In this document: positions 28,835-38,386 of the stretch, piece by piece
How positions within the stretch are numbered: the stretch's first letter is position 1
Layout of the letters: each line of letters opens with the position of its first letter
Assembly: GCF_035917235.1 (NCBI RefSeq)
Contig: NZ_CP108423.1
Coordinates: 4,989,501 to 5,053,500 of the forward strand
Reading direction: 5' to 3'
Source of the DNA: Streptomyces sp. NBC_01294
GTDB taxonomy: Bacteria > Actinomycetota > Actinomycetes > Streptomycetales > Streptomycetaceae
DNA length: 64,000 nt
Translations under genes and position numbers: made by a program
Notes under the pieces: model-generated
The model's input: only the letters and a program-made list of their open reading frames with translations
Databases searched by the model: none
Told to the model about the DNA's origin: nothing

Positions 28835-28987
28835 GTGAAGGCGGCACGGCGGCGCGTACGGGCCTTACGGGGCACCGCGCGGAGGCCGGGGGGCGCCGGG
28901 CGGACCCTCGCGCCGGGCGGCCCGGAAGATGTGCCAGAGTTGCCACGTCCCGGCGGTGAGGACGTACCGTACGGCGGACAGGCGTGA
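28835..28987 (+). CDS. Small basic hypothetical ORF
   Basis: 50-residue frame starting GTG with a strong GGGGAGGAG ribosome binding site 6-8 bases upstream. The product is Arg/Pro/Gly-rich (VKAARRRVRALRGTARR ...) without recognisable domain. It ends 36 bp before the first molybdenum-hydroxylase gene, so it may be a leader ORF of that operon. Codon use does not settle whether it is translated. Confidence 0.35.
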   Translation: MKAARRRVRALRGTARRPGGAGRTLAPGGPEDVPELPRPGGEDVPYGGQA

Positions 28988-29023
28988 GCGCCGGGACCGG
29001 GACATCGGGAAGGGGCAGCTGGG

Positions 29024-29932
29024 TTGACCACGCACGCACCGCACGCACTGGACTCACCTCAGGGGCCTCGGGGCCCGCAGGCGGCGCAGTCCGTGACGCT
29101 GCCGGCCTCGCTCGACGAGGCCGTGGCGGCGCTCACCGCCATGCCCGCCGCCGTGCCCGTCGCGGGCGGCACCGACCTCATGGCCGCCGTCAACGCCGGG
29201 CTGCTGCGGCCCGCCGCCCTGGTGGGCCTGGGCCGGATCAACGAGATCCGCGGCTGGCAGTACCAGGACGGCCACGCGCTGCTCGGTGCCGGCCTCACCC
29301 ACGCGCGGATGGGACGGCCGGATTTCGCCGCCCTGATCCCCGCGCTGGCGGCCGCCGCGCGCGCCGCAGGGCCCCCGCAGATCCGCAACGCCGGCACCCT
29401 CGGCGGGAACATCGCCACCTCCGCCCCCACGGGCGACGCGCTGCCCGTGCTGGCCGCGCTGGAGGCCGTACTCGTGATCGTCGGCCCGGGCGGGCAGCGG
29501 GAGATCCCGGTGTCGCACCTGCTGGCCGGCCGGGAGATGCTGCGTCCCGGTGAGCTGATCGGCTTCGTGCGGGTGCCGCTGCTGCACGCGCCGCAGGTGT
29601 TCCTGAAGGCCACGGGACGTACGGGGCCGGGGCGCGCTGTGGCGTCCGTGGGGCTCGTACTGGATCCCGCGCACCGGGGTGTGCGCTGTGCGATCGGTGC
29701 GGTGGCCCCGATGCCCCTGCGGCCGCTGGAGGCCGAGCAGTGGGTGGCCTCGCTGATCGACTGGGACGGCGAGCGGGGCCTGGCCCCCGAGGCGCTGGAG
29801 GCCTTCGGCGAGTACGTCGCGGCCGCCTGTGTGCCCGACCAGGGGGAACCGGTGGCTCCCGGTGTACTGCATCTGCGGCGGACGGTGGCCGTGCTGGCGC
29901 GCAGGGCCCTCGGGAGGGCGCTGACCTCATGA
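29024..29932 (+). CDS. Molybdenum hydroxylase FAD-binding subunit (XdhB/CoxM type)
   Basis: 302-residue FAD subunit passing electrons from the 2Fe-2S clusters to the acceptor. The FAD loop PVAGGTDLMAAVNAG is at about residues 44-58 and the second site IRNAGTLGGNIATSAPTGD at about 120-140; the C-terminal CO-dehydrogenase flavoprotein domain follows. The start is TTG 29024. First gene of a tight three-gene operon; its stop overlaps the next ATG by 4 bp. Confidence 0.9.
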   Translation: MTTHAPHALDSPQGPRGPQAAQSVTLPASLDEAVAALTAMPAAVPVAGGTDLMAAVNAGLLRPAALVGLGRINEIRGWQYQDGHALLGAGLTHARMGRPDFAALIPALAAAARAAGPPQIRNAGTLGGNIATSAPTGDALPVLAALEAVLVIVGPGGQREIPVSHLLAGREMLRPGELIGFVRVPLLHAPQVFLKATGRTGPGRAVASVGLVLDPAHRGVRCAIGAVAPMPLRPLEAEQWVASLIDWDGERGLAPEALEAFGEYVAAACVPDQGEPVAPGVLHLRRTVAVLARRALGRALTS

Positions 29933-32160
29933 GCGAGAACGAGAACGAGAACGTGACCCAGGGGAACGGCACGGCGGGCTGGGGCTGGGAACCGGTCCCG
30001 CAGGGCGGCGAGTACGACTCGGACGCCACGGCCTTCGTGAAACTGCCGCAGGACATGCTGGACGCGCTCGGCACCGGGGAGCCGCTCGCGGCGCCCGGGC
30101 ACGGGTACGTGCCGCCGCCGATGATCGTGCCGCTCGGCTCGGCCAGCACGGATCCGGCGGCCACGGGGACCTGGACGATTCCGGTGCAGTGGCCGGAGGC
30201 GGCGGGTTCGGTTCCGGCCGAACCGGCGCCCGGGGCGGGTTCCGGGGCAGGGGCCGGGTCCGTGGGCGGGCCGATCCCGGCATCGATCCCGATCCCGGCG
30301 TCGGTCGCGGCGGCGTTCGCCGAAGCGGAGCCGGAGCCGGCGTCCGATCCGGGCGAAACGGCGGAGTGGCGCTTCCCCGAGGCGACGCACGAGCCCGGGG
30401 CCGCGGCTTCGACGACCGGCCAGTGGGCCGTTCCGGGCTTCGCCGAATACCCCGAACAGCAGGGTGACTTCCGGCCGGGCACGCTGGACGCCGACTGGAG
30501 CCAGGCTCCGGCGACGCTGCCGGGCGGCGCCCCGACCCCGTGGGCCTACCTGACGCAGCAGCCGGCCGGGGACCAGGACCACCAGAACCACAACCCGAAC
30601 CAGAACCACAACCAGAGCCAGAACCTGCACGCGGACGCGGGCATGCTGCCGGGCACGGACGCGGCCGCAGCCGCTTCGGCCGCTGCCGCCGCCACGGCGC
30701 ACGCCGCCGGCCGGCTGGTCGGCGGGCCCGGCGTGGGCGCGGCAGGGCGCGGGCCGCGGGTGCTGGGCGGCCCCGGTGTGGGCACCCCGCTGCCCGAGGG
30801 CGAGCCGGCGCATCCGGCCCCGCACGACATCGAGGTCGCGCACGGCCCGGCGGCGGAGCAGGCCGAGGGCGCCCGCGGCGGCGACCACGCGCAGCTCGCC
30901 GAGCACGTGGGGCAGGCCGGACACCTGACGCAGGCCGGGCACGCGGAGCACACCGAGCACGCGGAGTCGGCCCGGCACCTGGGGCACGGCGACCACGCGG
31001 GGCACGGCGACCACGCGGGGCACGGCGAGCCCGCGCAGCCCCTGAGCACCAACGGGCACGGCTTCGCGTTCTTCCCCGGGGCACCGGAACCGGGCGGGGC
31101 CGCCGAGCCCGCCGCGACCGCCGCCGGGCAGCCGGTGGCTTCCGGTGGACTGGATCTCTTCGGCTCCATGCGGGCCGAGGCGGAGCCCGCCGAGCCCGCG
31201 CAGCCCGCCGGCACCGACGGCCGCGGCTTCTCGGCCTTCGGCCACACGCCCGAGCCCGCCCCCGTCTCCGCCGCCGTCTCCGCCCCCGTCCCGGTTGTTC
31301 CCGTCCCCGTCGAGGCGCACGACGCCGAGCCCGAGGCGGAGCCGGCCGCGCCGGAGCCCGACGGTGCGGACGGGCACGGCCCCGCCGAGACCGGGCTGGC
31401 CGCGGCGGAGCTCCCGGCCGACCGGACACCGGGTGCGGACACCGCCGACAGCGCTTCGGAGCTCCCGGACGAGGGAACCGGCAAACGGCTCCCGGCTGCG
31501 GTGCCGACGTACGAAGAGGAAACGGGCACCGGGGCCGACGCCCATCACGAGCACCCGCACGCGTCCTACGTACTGCGCGTCAACGGCGCCGACCGGCCCG
31601 TCACCGGCGCCTGGATCGGCGAGTCCCTCCTCTACGTGCTGCGCGAGCGCCTCGGCCTCGCCGGCGCCAAGGACGGGTGCTCGCAGGGCGAGTGCGGCGC
31701 CTGCGCCGTGCAGGTCGACGGCCGGCTGGTCGCCTCCTGCCTGGTCCCGGCCGCGACGGCCGCCGGCAGCGAGGTCCGTACCGTCGAGGGCCTCGCGACG
31801 AACGGGGAACTCTCGGACGTGCAGCAGGCGTTGTGCAGGTCGGGTGCGGTGCAGTGCGGGTTCTGCGTGCCCGGCATGGCGATGACCATCCACGACCTGC
31901 TGGAGGGCAACCACGCCCCGAGCGAGCTGGAGACCCGGCAGGCGCTGTGCGGCAATCTGTGCCGCTGCTCCGGCTACGCGGGGGTCATCGACGCCGTGCG
32001 CGAGGTCGTGTCCGAGCGCGAGGCGGCGGCGTCCGAGCCGGTACCGCAGGCGCCCCATGCGCCCCATGCGCCTCAGGCAGCTCAGGCGTTGTCCGAGCCG
32101 CGCATTCCGCATCAGGCAGCGCCCGGCGAGGGCGGCATCCACCACGGAGGCACGGCGTGA
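29929..32160 (+). CDS. Molybdenum hydroxylase 2Fe-2S subunit with very long disordered N-terminal extension
   Basis: 743 residues, while family members usually have about 160-200. The iron-sulfur part is C-terminal (from about residue 546): plant-type cluster Cys in KDGCSQGECGACAVQ...C, then the helical-bundle cluster QCGFCVPGM ... CGNLCRCSGY. Residues 1-540 are low-complexity: Ala/Pro/Glu/Gly-rich with a His-rich tract of GHGDHA repeats (about 345-365) and no predicted fold. The frame is real: it overlaps neighbours by 4 bp at both ends and keeps GC-rich third positions. The extension has no signal peptide. It could bind metal through the His tract or tether the complex; this is inference. 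Confidence 0.88.
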   Translation: MSENENENVTQGNGTAGWGWEPVPQGGEYDSDATAFVKLPQDMLDALGTGEPLAAPGHGYVPPPMIVPLGSASTDPAATGTWTIPVQWPEAAGSVPAEPAPGAGSGAGAGSVGGPIPASIPIPASVAAAFAEAEPEPASDPGETAEWRFPEATHEPGAAASTTGQWAVPGFAEYPEQQGDFRPGTLDADWSQAPATLPGGAPTPWAYLTQQPAGDQDHQNHNPNQNHNQSQNLHADAGMLPGTDAAAAASAAAAATAHAAGRLVGGPGVGAAGRGPRVLGGPGVGTPLPEGEPAHPAPHDIEVAHGPAAEQAEGARGGDHAQLAEHVGQAGHLTQAGHAEHTEHAESARHLGHGDHAGHGDHAGHGEPAQPLSTNGHGFAFFPGAPEPGGAAEPAATAAGQPVASGGLDLFGSMRAEAEPAEPAQPAGTDGRGFSAFGHTPEPAPVSAAVSAPVPVVPVPVEAHDAEPEAEPAAPEPDGADGHGPAETGLAAAELPADRTPGADTADSASELPDEGTGKRLPAAVPTYEEETGTGADAHHEHPHASYVLRVNGADRPVTGAWIGESLLYVLRERLGLAGAKDGCSQGECGACAVQVDGRLVASCLVPAATAAGSEVRTVEGLATNGELSDVQQALCRSGAVQCGFCVPGMAMTIHDLLEGNHAPSELETRQALCGNLCRCSGYAGVIDAVREVVSEREAAASEPVPQAPHAPHAPQAAQALSEPRIPHQAAPGEGGIHHGGTA

Positions 32161-34502
32161 GCGGGCAGGACGCGGCGACGGCGACGACGGCGCTGAACAC
32201 GATGGTGACGGCCCTGGCCGCGACGGAGGACGAGTCCGCGGAGCCGCACGTACCGCGCGGAATCGGCGCGTCCGTCCCCTCCGACCACACCCGCGCCAAG
32301 ACCGAGGGGACCTTCCCCTACGCCGCCGACCTGTGGGCCGAGGGCCTCCTGTGGGCCGCCGTGCTGCGCTCCCCGCACGCCCACGCCCGCATCCTCTCCA
32401 TCGACACCACGGCCGCCGCCGAGATGCCCGGCGTGCGGGCCGTCGTCACCCACGCCGACGTCCCCGGCGCCACCACGCACGGCCGCCGGATCGCCGACCG
32501 GCCGGTGTTCGCGCATGACGTGGTACGCCACCACGGCGAGCCCATCGCCGCCGTCGCCGCCGACCACCCGGACACCGCGCGGCTCGCCGCGGCCGCGATC
32601 GCCGTCGAGTACGAACTCCTCGACCCGGTCACCGACCCCGAGCAGTCCTTCGGCGCCCCCGCGCTGCACCCCGACGGCAACCTGATCCGGCACATCCCGC
32701 TGCGCTACGGCGACCCGGAGGCGACCGGCGACGTGGTCGTCGAGGGCCTGTACCGGATCGGCCGCCAGGACCCCGCCCCCATCGGCGCGGAGGCCGGGCT
32801 GGCCGTGCCGCGCCCCGACGGCGGCGTCGAGCTCTACACCGCCTCCACCGACCCGCACTCCGACCGCGACCTGGCCGCCGCCTGCTTCGGGCTGGAACCG
32901 GACCGCGTGCGCGTGGTGGTCACCGGCGTGCCGGGCGCGACGGCCGACCGCGAGGACGCCGCCTTCCAGCTGCCGCTCGGCCTGCTCGCCCTGCGCACCG
33001 GCTGCCCGGTCAAGCTGGCCGCCACCCGCGAGGAGTCCTTCCTCGGCCACACCCACCGCCACCCGACCCTGCTGCGCTACCGCCACCACGCGGACGCGGA
33101 GGGCCGGCTGGTCAAGGTCGAGGCGCAGATCCTGATGGACGCGGGCGCGTACGCCGACGCCTCCTCCGAGTCCCTGGCGGCGGCGGTGGCCTTCGCCTGC
33201 GGCCCGTACGTCGTCCCGCACGCCTTCGTCGAAGGCTGGGCGGTACGCACCAACAACCCGCCGTCGGGCCACGTCCGCGGCGAGGGCGCGATGCAGGTGT
33301 GCGCCGCGTACGAGGGCCAGATGGACAAGCTCGCGGCCGCCCTCGGCATCGACGGCGCGGAGCTGCGCATGCGCAACGTCCTGGCGACGGGGGACCTGCT
33401 GCCCACGGGCCAGACGGTGACCTGCCCGGCTCCGGTGGCGGAACTCCTGCGCGCGGTCCGCGACTGCGAGCTGCCCGCCCTCCCCAAGGACACCCCCGAG
33501 GACGAATGGCTGCTGCCGGGCGGCCCGGAGGGCGCGGGCGAACCGGGCGCGGTGCGGCGCGGGGTCGGCTACGGCGTCGGCATGGTGCACATGCTCGGCG
33601 CCGAGGGCGCCGACGAGGTCTCCACCGCCACGGTGAAGGTGGTCAACGGCGTGGCCACGGTCATCTGCGCGGCGGTCGACACCGGCCAGGGCTTCGGCAC
33701 GCTGGCCCGCCAGATCGTCCAGGAGGTCCTGGGCGTCGACCAGGTCGCGGTGGCCCCGGTGGACACCGACCAGCCGCCGGCCGGACCGGCGGCGCACGGC
33801 CGCCACACGTGGGTGTCGGGCGGCGCGGTGGAGCGCGCGGCGAAGATGGTCCGCACGCAGCTCCTGCAGCCGATGGCCCACAAGCTGGGCATGTCCACCG
33901 AGCTGCTCCAGATCGCGGACGGCCGGATCACGTCGTACGACGGCGCGTTCTCGATGACGGTCACGGAGGCCATGGAGGGCAAGGAACTCTGGGCGACGGC
34001 CCAGTGCCGCCCCCACCCGACGGAACCCCTGGACGCGGACGGCCAGGGCGACGCCTTCGTGGGCCTCGCCTTCTGCGCGATCCGCGCGGTGGTGGACGTG
34101 GACATCGAGCTGGGCTCGGTACGGGTCGTGGAACTCGCGGTCGCCCAGGACGTGGGCCGCATCCTCAACCCCCGCCAGCTGGAAGCCCGTATCGAGGCGG
34201 GCGTCACCCAGGGCGTGGGCGCGGCCCTGACGGAGAACCTCCGCACGGTCTCCGGCCTGGTCCGCCACCCGGACCTGACCGGCTACGCCCTGCCGACCTC
34301 GCTGGACGCCCCGACCGTTCGCATCGTCAAACTGGTCGAGGAACGCGACGTGGTGGCCCCGTTCGGCGCGAAGGCGGCGAGCGCGATCCCCGTGGTCACG
34401 ACCCCGGCGGCGGTGGCCTCGGCGGTCCGCGCGGCCACGGGCCGCCCGGTCAACAGGCTCCCGATCAGGCCCTCTGCAGCGGTGGCCGCGCCCAACTCGT
34501 GA
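32157..34502 (+). CDS. Molybdenum hydroxylase large (Mo-cofactor) subunit, degenerate active site
   Basis: 781-residue xanthine dehydrogenase-family large subunit with the usual a/b hammerhead (GTFPYAADL ... AVLRSPHAHARIL) and Mo-binding domains (DTGQGFGTLARQ). Several expected active-site features are absent: the catalytic Glu of the GxGEPP motif is replaced (KAASAIP, Ala at about 743), the GGGFGGK-type loop is PGATADRED, and RGFG is RGEG. So true xanthine oxidation is doubtful. GTG start overlaps the upstream stop. No maturation gene (xdhC) is adjacent. Confidence 0.85.
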   Translation: MSGQDAATATTALNTMVTALAATEDESAEPHVPRGIGASVPSDHTRAKTEGTFPYAADLWAEGLLWAAVLRSPHAHARILSIDTTAAAEMPGVRAVVTHADVPGATTHGRRIADRPVFAHDVVRHHGEPIAAVAADHPDTARLAAAAIAVEYELLDPVTDPEQSFGAPALHPDGNLIRHIPLRYGDPEATGDVVVEGLYRIGRQDPAPIGAEAGLAVPRPDGGVELYTASTDPHSDRDLAAACFGLEPDRVRVVVTGVPGATADREDAAFQLPLGLLALRTGCPVKLAATREESFLGHTHRHPTLLRYRHHADAEGRLVKVEAQILMDAGAYADASSESLAAAVAFACGPYVVPHAFVEGWAVRTNNPPSGHVRGEGAMQVCAAYEGQMDKLAAALGIDGAELRMRNVLATGDLLPTGQTVTCPAPVAELLRAVRDCELPALPKDTPEDEWLLPGGPEGAGEPGAVRRGVGYGVGMVHMLGAEGADEVSTATVKVVNGVATVICAAVDTGQGFGTLARQIVQEVLGVDQVAVAPVDTDQPPAGPAAHGRHTWVSGGAVERAAKMVRTQLLQPMAHKLGMSTELLQIADGRITSYDGAFSMTVTEAMEGKELWATAQCRPHPTEPLDADGQGDAFVGLAFCAIRAVVDVDIELGSVRVVELAVAQDVGRILNPRQLEARIEAGVTQGVGAALTENLRTVSGLVRHPDLTGYALPTSLDAPTVRIVKLVEERDVVAPFGAKAASAIPVVTTPAAVASAVRAATGRPVNRLPIRPSAAVAAPNS

Positions 34503-34516
34503 CCGTGTGACCCGCA

Positions 34517-34528
34517 TTGCACGTGCAA
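34517..34528. promoter_or_regulatory. Perfect palindrome upstream of the ESX-like locus
   Basis: TTGCACGTGCAA, 12 bp, about 140 bp before the first ESX-like gene. It could be an operator; no regulator is encoded nearby. Confidence 0.35.
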
Positions 34529-34669
34529 CCCCGGACTTGGGGCTGTCGGTGCCGGTCGCTAGAGTGATCCGTACGAGTGTGCACGCGCGCGTGGACACTG
34601 GTGCGAACGGGGACGGGGAGCGGCGCTGGCGCTGCGACCTCGGGGAGACGGGGAGTCGGGGAGACCAAC

Positions 34670-35167
34670 GTGGCAGAGGACAACGGGTCGGGTCTGGCCG
34701 GAATCGGCACCGCCATGGGCGCGACGAGCGCGGCGATCGCCGCACAGGCGACCGCGCAGGCCGCCGCTGCGCTGCGGATCCAGTACGAGGACCTGAAGGG
34801 CTACAAGAACCTGGTGGACGGCCTCCTGACGACGCTTCAGGAGTCCCCGGCGCACCACGGGAAGATCGCCGACGGCACCCTGCCGACGGGTGCACTGGGC
34901 AAGGGCTTCGCCGAGGCCGAAAACCTCTACAAGGCGTACAACACCGTCCACTCGGAGCTGCAGAAGCTGTCGAAGGGGCTGGCGGCGCAGATCGAGGGCC
35001 TGGGCATCGCCATCCAGTCGGCGGGCGGCGGCTACGCCGAGGTGGATGAAGAAGCGAAGCGGCGGATGGCCCTGATCGCCAAGCAGGCCCACGAGGACTA
35101 CGTCCCGAAGCGCGACCCGTACGCGGACAAGATGGCCGACGCGACGGACAAGGGCAGTGGCTTCTGA
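34670..35167 (+). CDS. ESX-like helical protein (locus gene 1)
   Basis: 165-residue Ala-rich, mainly helical protein without signal peptide (MAEDNGSGLAGIGTAMGATSAA ... QSAGGGYAEVDEEAKRRM). Its length, helical make-up and 1-bp overlap with the next WXG-bearing gene fit a type VII secretion partner. GTG start has GGGGAG upstream. No exact family is recognised. Confidence 0.65.
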   Translation: MAEDNGSGLAGIGTAMGATSAAIAAQATAQAAAALRIQYEDLKGYKNLVDGLLTTLQESPAHHGKIADGTLPTGALGKGFAEAENLYKAYNTVHSELQKLSKGLAAQIEGLGIAIQSAGGGYAEVDEEAKRRMALIAKQAHEDYVPKRDPYADKMADATDKGSGF

Positions 35168-36651
35168 TGACGGATTTTGAGGGTTACACACACGCCCAGC
35201 TCCACGCGATGGTCGCGTCGCTCGACCCGGGCAAGGTCGAAGAGTTGGGCACGCAGCTCACCGAAGCCGCCAAGACGATCGAGACGATCGGGAACAAGCT
35301 CAAGGATCACAAGGTCAAGGGCTGGGAGGGCGAAGCGGCCACGGCGTTCCAGAACTGGGTGAACCAGGCGGGCAGCGCCACGCTCGTGCTGTCCAAGTAC
35401 AGCGCCGACGGCGGCAAGTACATGACCGACGCGGCCCAGGTCATGCGCGAGGTCAAGCCCACCGCGGACGACAAGGGGGGCATGCCCCCTTACAACGCGG
35501 GCGAGGACGCCTCGCGCAAGCAAGCGCTCGAGATCGCACGCGAGCACCGCAACGAACCGGATGCGATCGCGCTCGGCCAGACGGCGTGGCATGAGCTGAA
35601 TGACAACCACAATCGCGCCGTGATCGCGCTGAACAAGCTGGCCGGGGCGTACGAGCAGTCGACCTTGCAGATGAACAAGGCGGAGATCCCGACGTTCCCG
35701 CCTCCGCCGGCGGTGCTGGTGCCAGAGGTTCGCTACGACAACGGCGAGATGGCGCGTTCCGGTGGAGGGAGCACGGCGCATGGCGGGGGAGGTTCGGGCA
35801 CTGGCTCCTACACGCCGTCCGGCAGTCCTGGCGGAGCGTCCTCCAACGAGCCTGGATGGGTGCCTGGGCACCAGCCGCGGCCGGACAACACGGTCCCATC
35901 GGTGTCCGTGCCGTCGATCCCGGACCGCGATGTGAACGTGGACCTCGACTCGGTTGCCACGCTCCCGGAGCGGACCGCGCCTCCGGTGACGACCGCGCCC
36001 GGTGGCCCGCTGCCCACAGGCCCCGGCGGCCCCCACCCCGGTCCCGTTCCGCCGCCCCTGACCTTCCCCGGGGTCGGCGGTGGGAAGCCGCCCAGCATGG
36101 TCACCGGCCCGGGCGGAATCGGTCCGTTCCCGGGTCCGAGCGGTCCCGGTGCTTCCGGTGGCCGGTTCGGCGGCATGCCGGCGGGCGTACCGCCACGTGA
36201 CTCCGGCATCATGGGCGGCCGCCCCGTGACGTCCACCGGCCCCAGTGCGGGCATCCCGCGTGGCACTGTCATCGGCGAAGGCACTCAGGCCGGCCGCCCC
36301 GTGGGCGGTGGCGGCATGGGTCCCGGCGTCGGTGGTGGCCACGGCAGCCAGAGTGGCTTCCCGGCGGGCCGTCGACTGGCCTCGGAGCCGGGCGGCGTCG
36401 TCGGAGGGCGCCAGTCTGGTGTGGCGGGTCGTCCGATCGTGGCCGGTCAGCCGTTCACCCAGGGTGGCTCGGGCCTCGTCCGCAACGGCGCGGGTGGTGC
36501 GGGCGTCGGTGCCATGGGGCATGCGGGTGCCGGTGCGCAGACTCCGGGCAGGCGACGGGACGACCAGCGGGGCGAACGCCCCGACTACCTGGCCGAAGAC
36601 GAAGAGACCTGGCAGGGCAACCGTCGTGTTGTCCCGCCGGTGATCGACTGA
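35167..36651 (+). CDS. WXG100/PPE-like protein with Gly/Pro-rich C-terminus
   Basis: 494 residues. The N-terminal 180 residues form a helical hairpin-like domain with a W-E-G turn (KVKGWEGEAATAFQNWV), the WXG signature of type VII secretion substrates. The remaining 300 residues are Gly/Pro/Ser-rich and probably disordered, ending in an acidic/Arg stretch (RRDDQRGERPDYLAEDEETWQ). Streptomyces proteins of this layout are often called PPE-domain proteins. The translation start overlaps the upstream stop, so the pair is co-translated. Confidence 0.75.
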   Translation: MTDFEGYTHAQLHAMVASLDPGKVEELGTQLTEAAKTIETIGNKLKDHKVKGWEGEAATAFQNWVNQAGSATLVLSKYSADGGKYMTDAAQVMREVKPTADDKGGMPPYNAGEDASRKQALEIAREHRNEPDAIALGQTAWHELNDNHNRAVIALNKLAGAYEQSTLQMNKAEIPTFPPPPAVLVPEVRYDNGEMARSGGGSTAHGGGGSGTGSYTPSGSPGGASSNEPGWVPGHQPRPDNTVPSVSVPSIPDRDVNVDLDSVATLPERTAPPVTTAPGGPLPTGPGGPHPGPVPPPLTFPGVGGGKPPSMVTGPGGIGPFPGPSGPGASGGRFGGMPAGVPPRDSGIMGGRPVTSTGPSAGIPRGTVIGEGTQAGRPVGGGGMGPGVGGGHGSQSGFPAGRRLASEPGGVVGGRQSGVAGRPIVAGQPFTQGGSGLVRNGAGGAGVGAMGHAGAGAQTPGRRRDDQRGERPDYLAEDEETWQGNRRVVPPVID

Positions 36652-36672
36652 GTAGAACGGACATCGCACGGG

Positions 36673-37854
36673 ATGCACATGCGTAAGGCGACCGCGGCTC
36701 TGGTGGGTCTCCTGCTGGCCGGGGTTGCCGCGACCCCGGCTCACGCGGACACCATTCGATCGCAGCAATGGCATCTCGACGCCATGAAGGCTAACGAAAT
36801 TTGGAAGATCAGCACAGGTAAGGGAATCACCGTCGCGGTGATCGACACGGGCGTTAACCGAATCCCGGAACTCGAAGGGCAAGTCCTGCCCGGCGCGGTC
36901 TTTCCTGTTGGCGATGCTCCAGGTGACAAGGACAACGACTACAACGGTCACGGCACCGGCATTTCGGCGATGATCGCAGGGACTGGAAAGCACCCGAGTG
37001 GTGACGGGGCCTACGGGCTTGCACCTGGCGTCAAGATCCTCCCGATCCGTGTGCCCGACATCTTGGAGGATGCAAAGGCTCCATCGAAAGTCGCGGCCAT
37101 TCGATACGCGGCAGACTCGGACGCCAAGATCATCAACATCTCCCAGGGTAGGTCCGGCAAGCCGGAGGATGATCGGGAACGTGCCGAGGCGGTGAAGTAC
37201 GCCCTCTCAAAGGGCAAGCTGATCTTTGCCTCTGTCGGCAACACAGGGAATTCGACCAACGAGCTTGAATACCCGGCCGGGACGCCGGGAGTAGTCGGAG
37301 TTGGTGCGGTGGACTCCACGGGCGAACCAACTAGCGAGTCTCAACACGGTCCGCAGGTTGACTTGGCCGCGCCAGGCAAGGACGTCATCACGGCTTGCAC
37401 CGCTAAATCTGGCGTCTGTAAGACCAGCGGCACCAGTGACGCCTCCGCCCTGGCCTCCGCCTCCGCCGCCCTCATCTGGTCCGCCCACCCCGAGTGGACC
37501 AACAACCAGGTCCTCCGGGTCCTCCTGAACACCGCAGGCAAGCCCACCGACGGCTCGCAGCGCAACGATTACATCGGCTATGGCATCGCCCGCCCCCGGA
37601 TCGCGCTCCAGACCCCCGGCGACCCCGGCCCGGCCGACGTCTATCCGTTGCCCGACCTGGCCGCGGCGGACGCGAGCAAGAAGCCGTCCGGCTCGCCGGA
37701 CGCCAAGGCCCCCGACTCGGCTGCGCCCAAGCCCGCGCCCCAGGCCGAGGAGAAGAAGAGCGGCAGCGTGCTTCCCTGGATCGGGCTCGGGCTGGGAGCC
37801 TGCGTGCTGATCGGTGGGGCCGTGACCGTGGTCGTCGTACGCCGCAACCGCTGA
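36673..37854 (+). CDS. Mycosin-like subtilisin (S8) protease, membrane anchored
   Basis: 393-residue S8 protease of the mycosin (MycP) type, which sits on the outer face of the membrane next to type VII secretion machines. Sec signal peptide (about 1-25, ending AHA); catalytic triad Asp58 (VIDTG), His93 (NGHGTG), Ser255 (GTSDASALA); Pro/Ala-rich linker and C-terminal transmembrane helix (about 363-386). The catalytic part around 36.75-37.43 kb is markedly poorer in GC than the rest of the gene (about 55% against 78% in sampled lines), with a sharp change near 37,438. ATG 36673 or 36679 could be used. Confidence 0.88.
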   Translation: MHMRKATAALVGLLLAGVAATPAHADTIRSQQWHLDAMKANEIWKISTGKGITVAVIDTGVNRIPELEGQVLPGAVFPVGDAPGDKDNDYNGHGTGISAMIAGTGKHPSGDGAYGLAPGVKILPIRVPDILEDAKAPSKVAAIRYAADSDAKIINISQGRSGKPEDDRERAEAVKYALSKGKLIFASVGNTGNSTNELEYPAGTPGVVGVGAVDSTGEPTSESQHGPQVDLAAPGKDVITACTAKSGVCKTSGTSDASALASASAALIWSAHPEWTNNQVLRVLLNTAGKPTDGSQRNDYIGYGIARPRIALQTPGDPGPADVYPLPDLAAADASKKPSGSPDAKAPDSAAPKPAPQAEEKKSGSVLPWIGLGLGACVLIGGAVTVVVVRRNR

Positions 37855-37949
37855 TCCATCTGAACCCGCACCACCTGAACGGGCACGACCTGATCCGACC
37901 TGACCTGACCTGACCTGATCCGACCGGCTCTGACTCGGGAGTTCACGCG

Positions 37950-38378
37950 ATGTCGTTCGACGAGGAATGGTCGGCGGCTCGCGCCACGGCCACCGCGCAC
38001 GTCTCCATGCGGCTCAACCAGGCCCCCACCGATCCGGGCGGCGGCAGCGGCAGCGGCGGCGGCCTCGATCTCAATCAGGACCACATCGGTGCCATCGGCT
38101 CCGAGGCGTACAAGCTGCACACCCGCCTGCAGACCGACGGCAAGCACGCCGCCACCGCGACCGCCGAGGCCGCCGGGGCCCTCACCAAGGAGGGCTTCGC
38201 GAGCGGGGCGGCGCTGCTCAAGGCCAACAGCGTCTGGGAGAGCCAGGTGAAGACCCTCGTGGCGGCCTGCGCCACGATCTCCAACGGCCTGAACTACTCG
38301 CTCGCCTCGCACGCCAAGGACGAGCAGCAGCTCCACGCCGACTTCACGGCGTCCGCCATCGACAAGTACCTGAAGTAG
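37950..38378 (+). CDS. ESX-like small helical protein (locus gene 4)
   Basis: 142-residue protein without signal peptide: a Gly/Ser linker near residue 30-43 and a long helical region (HTRLQTDGKHAATATAEAAGAL ... VWESQVKTLVAAC). Likely a WXG100-superfamily-like secretion partner for the large protein encoded 8 bp downstream. No canonical WXG motif. Confidence 0.6.
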   Translation: MSFDEEWSAARATATAHVSMRLNQAPTDPGGGSGSGGGLDLNQDHIGAIGSEAYKLHTRLQTDGKHAATATAEAAGALTKEGFASGAALLKANSVWESQVKTLVAACATISNGLNYSLASHAKDEQQLHADFTASAIDKYLK

Positions 38379-38386
38379 GCGCCGGC

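Noticed and set aside
32112..34895. 927-codon minus-strand frame opposite the molybdenum hydroxylase large subunit
   Set aside because: Shadow frame of the GC3-rich coding strand; no family similarity.
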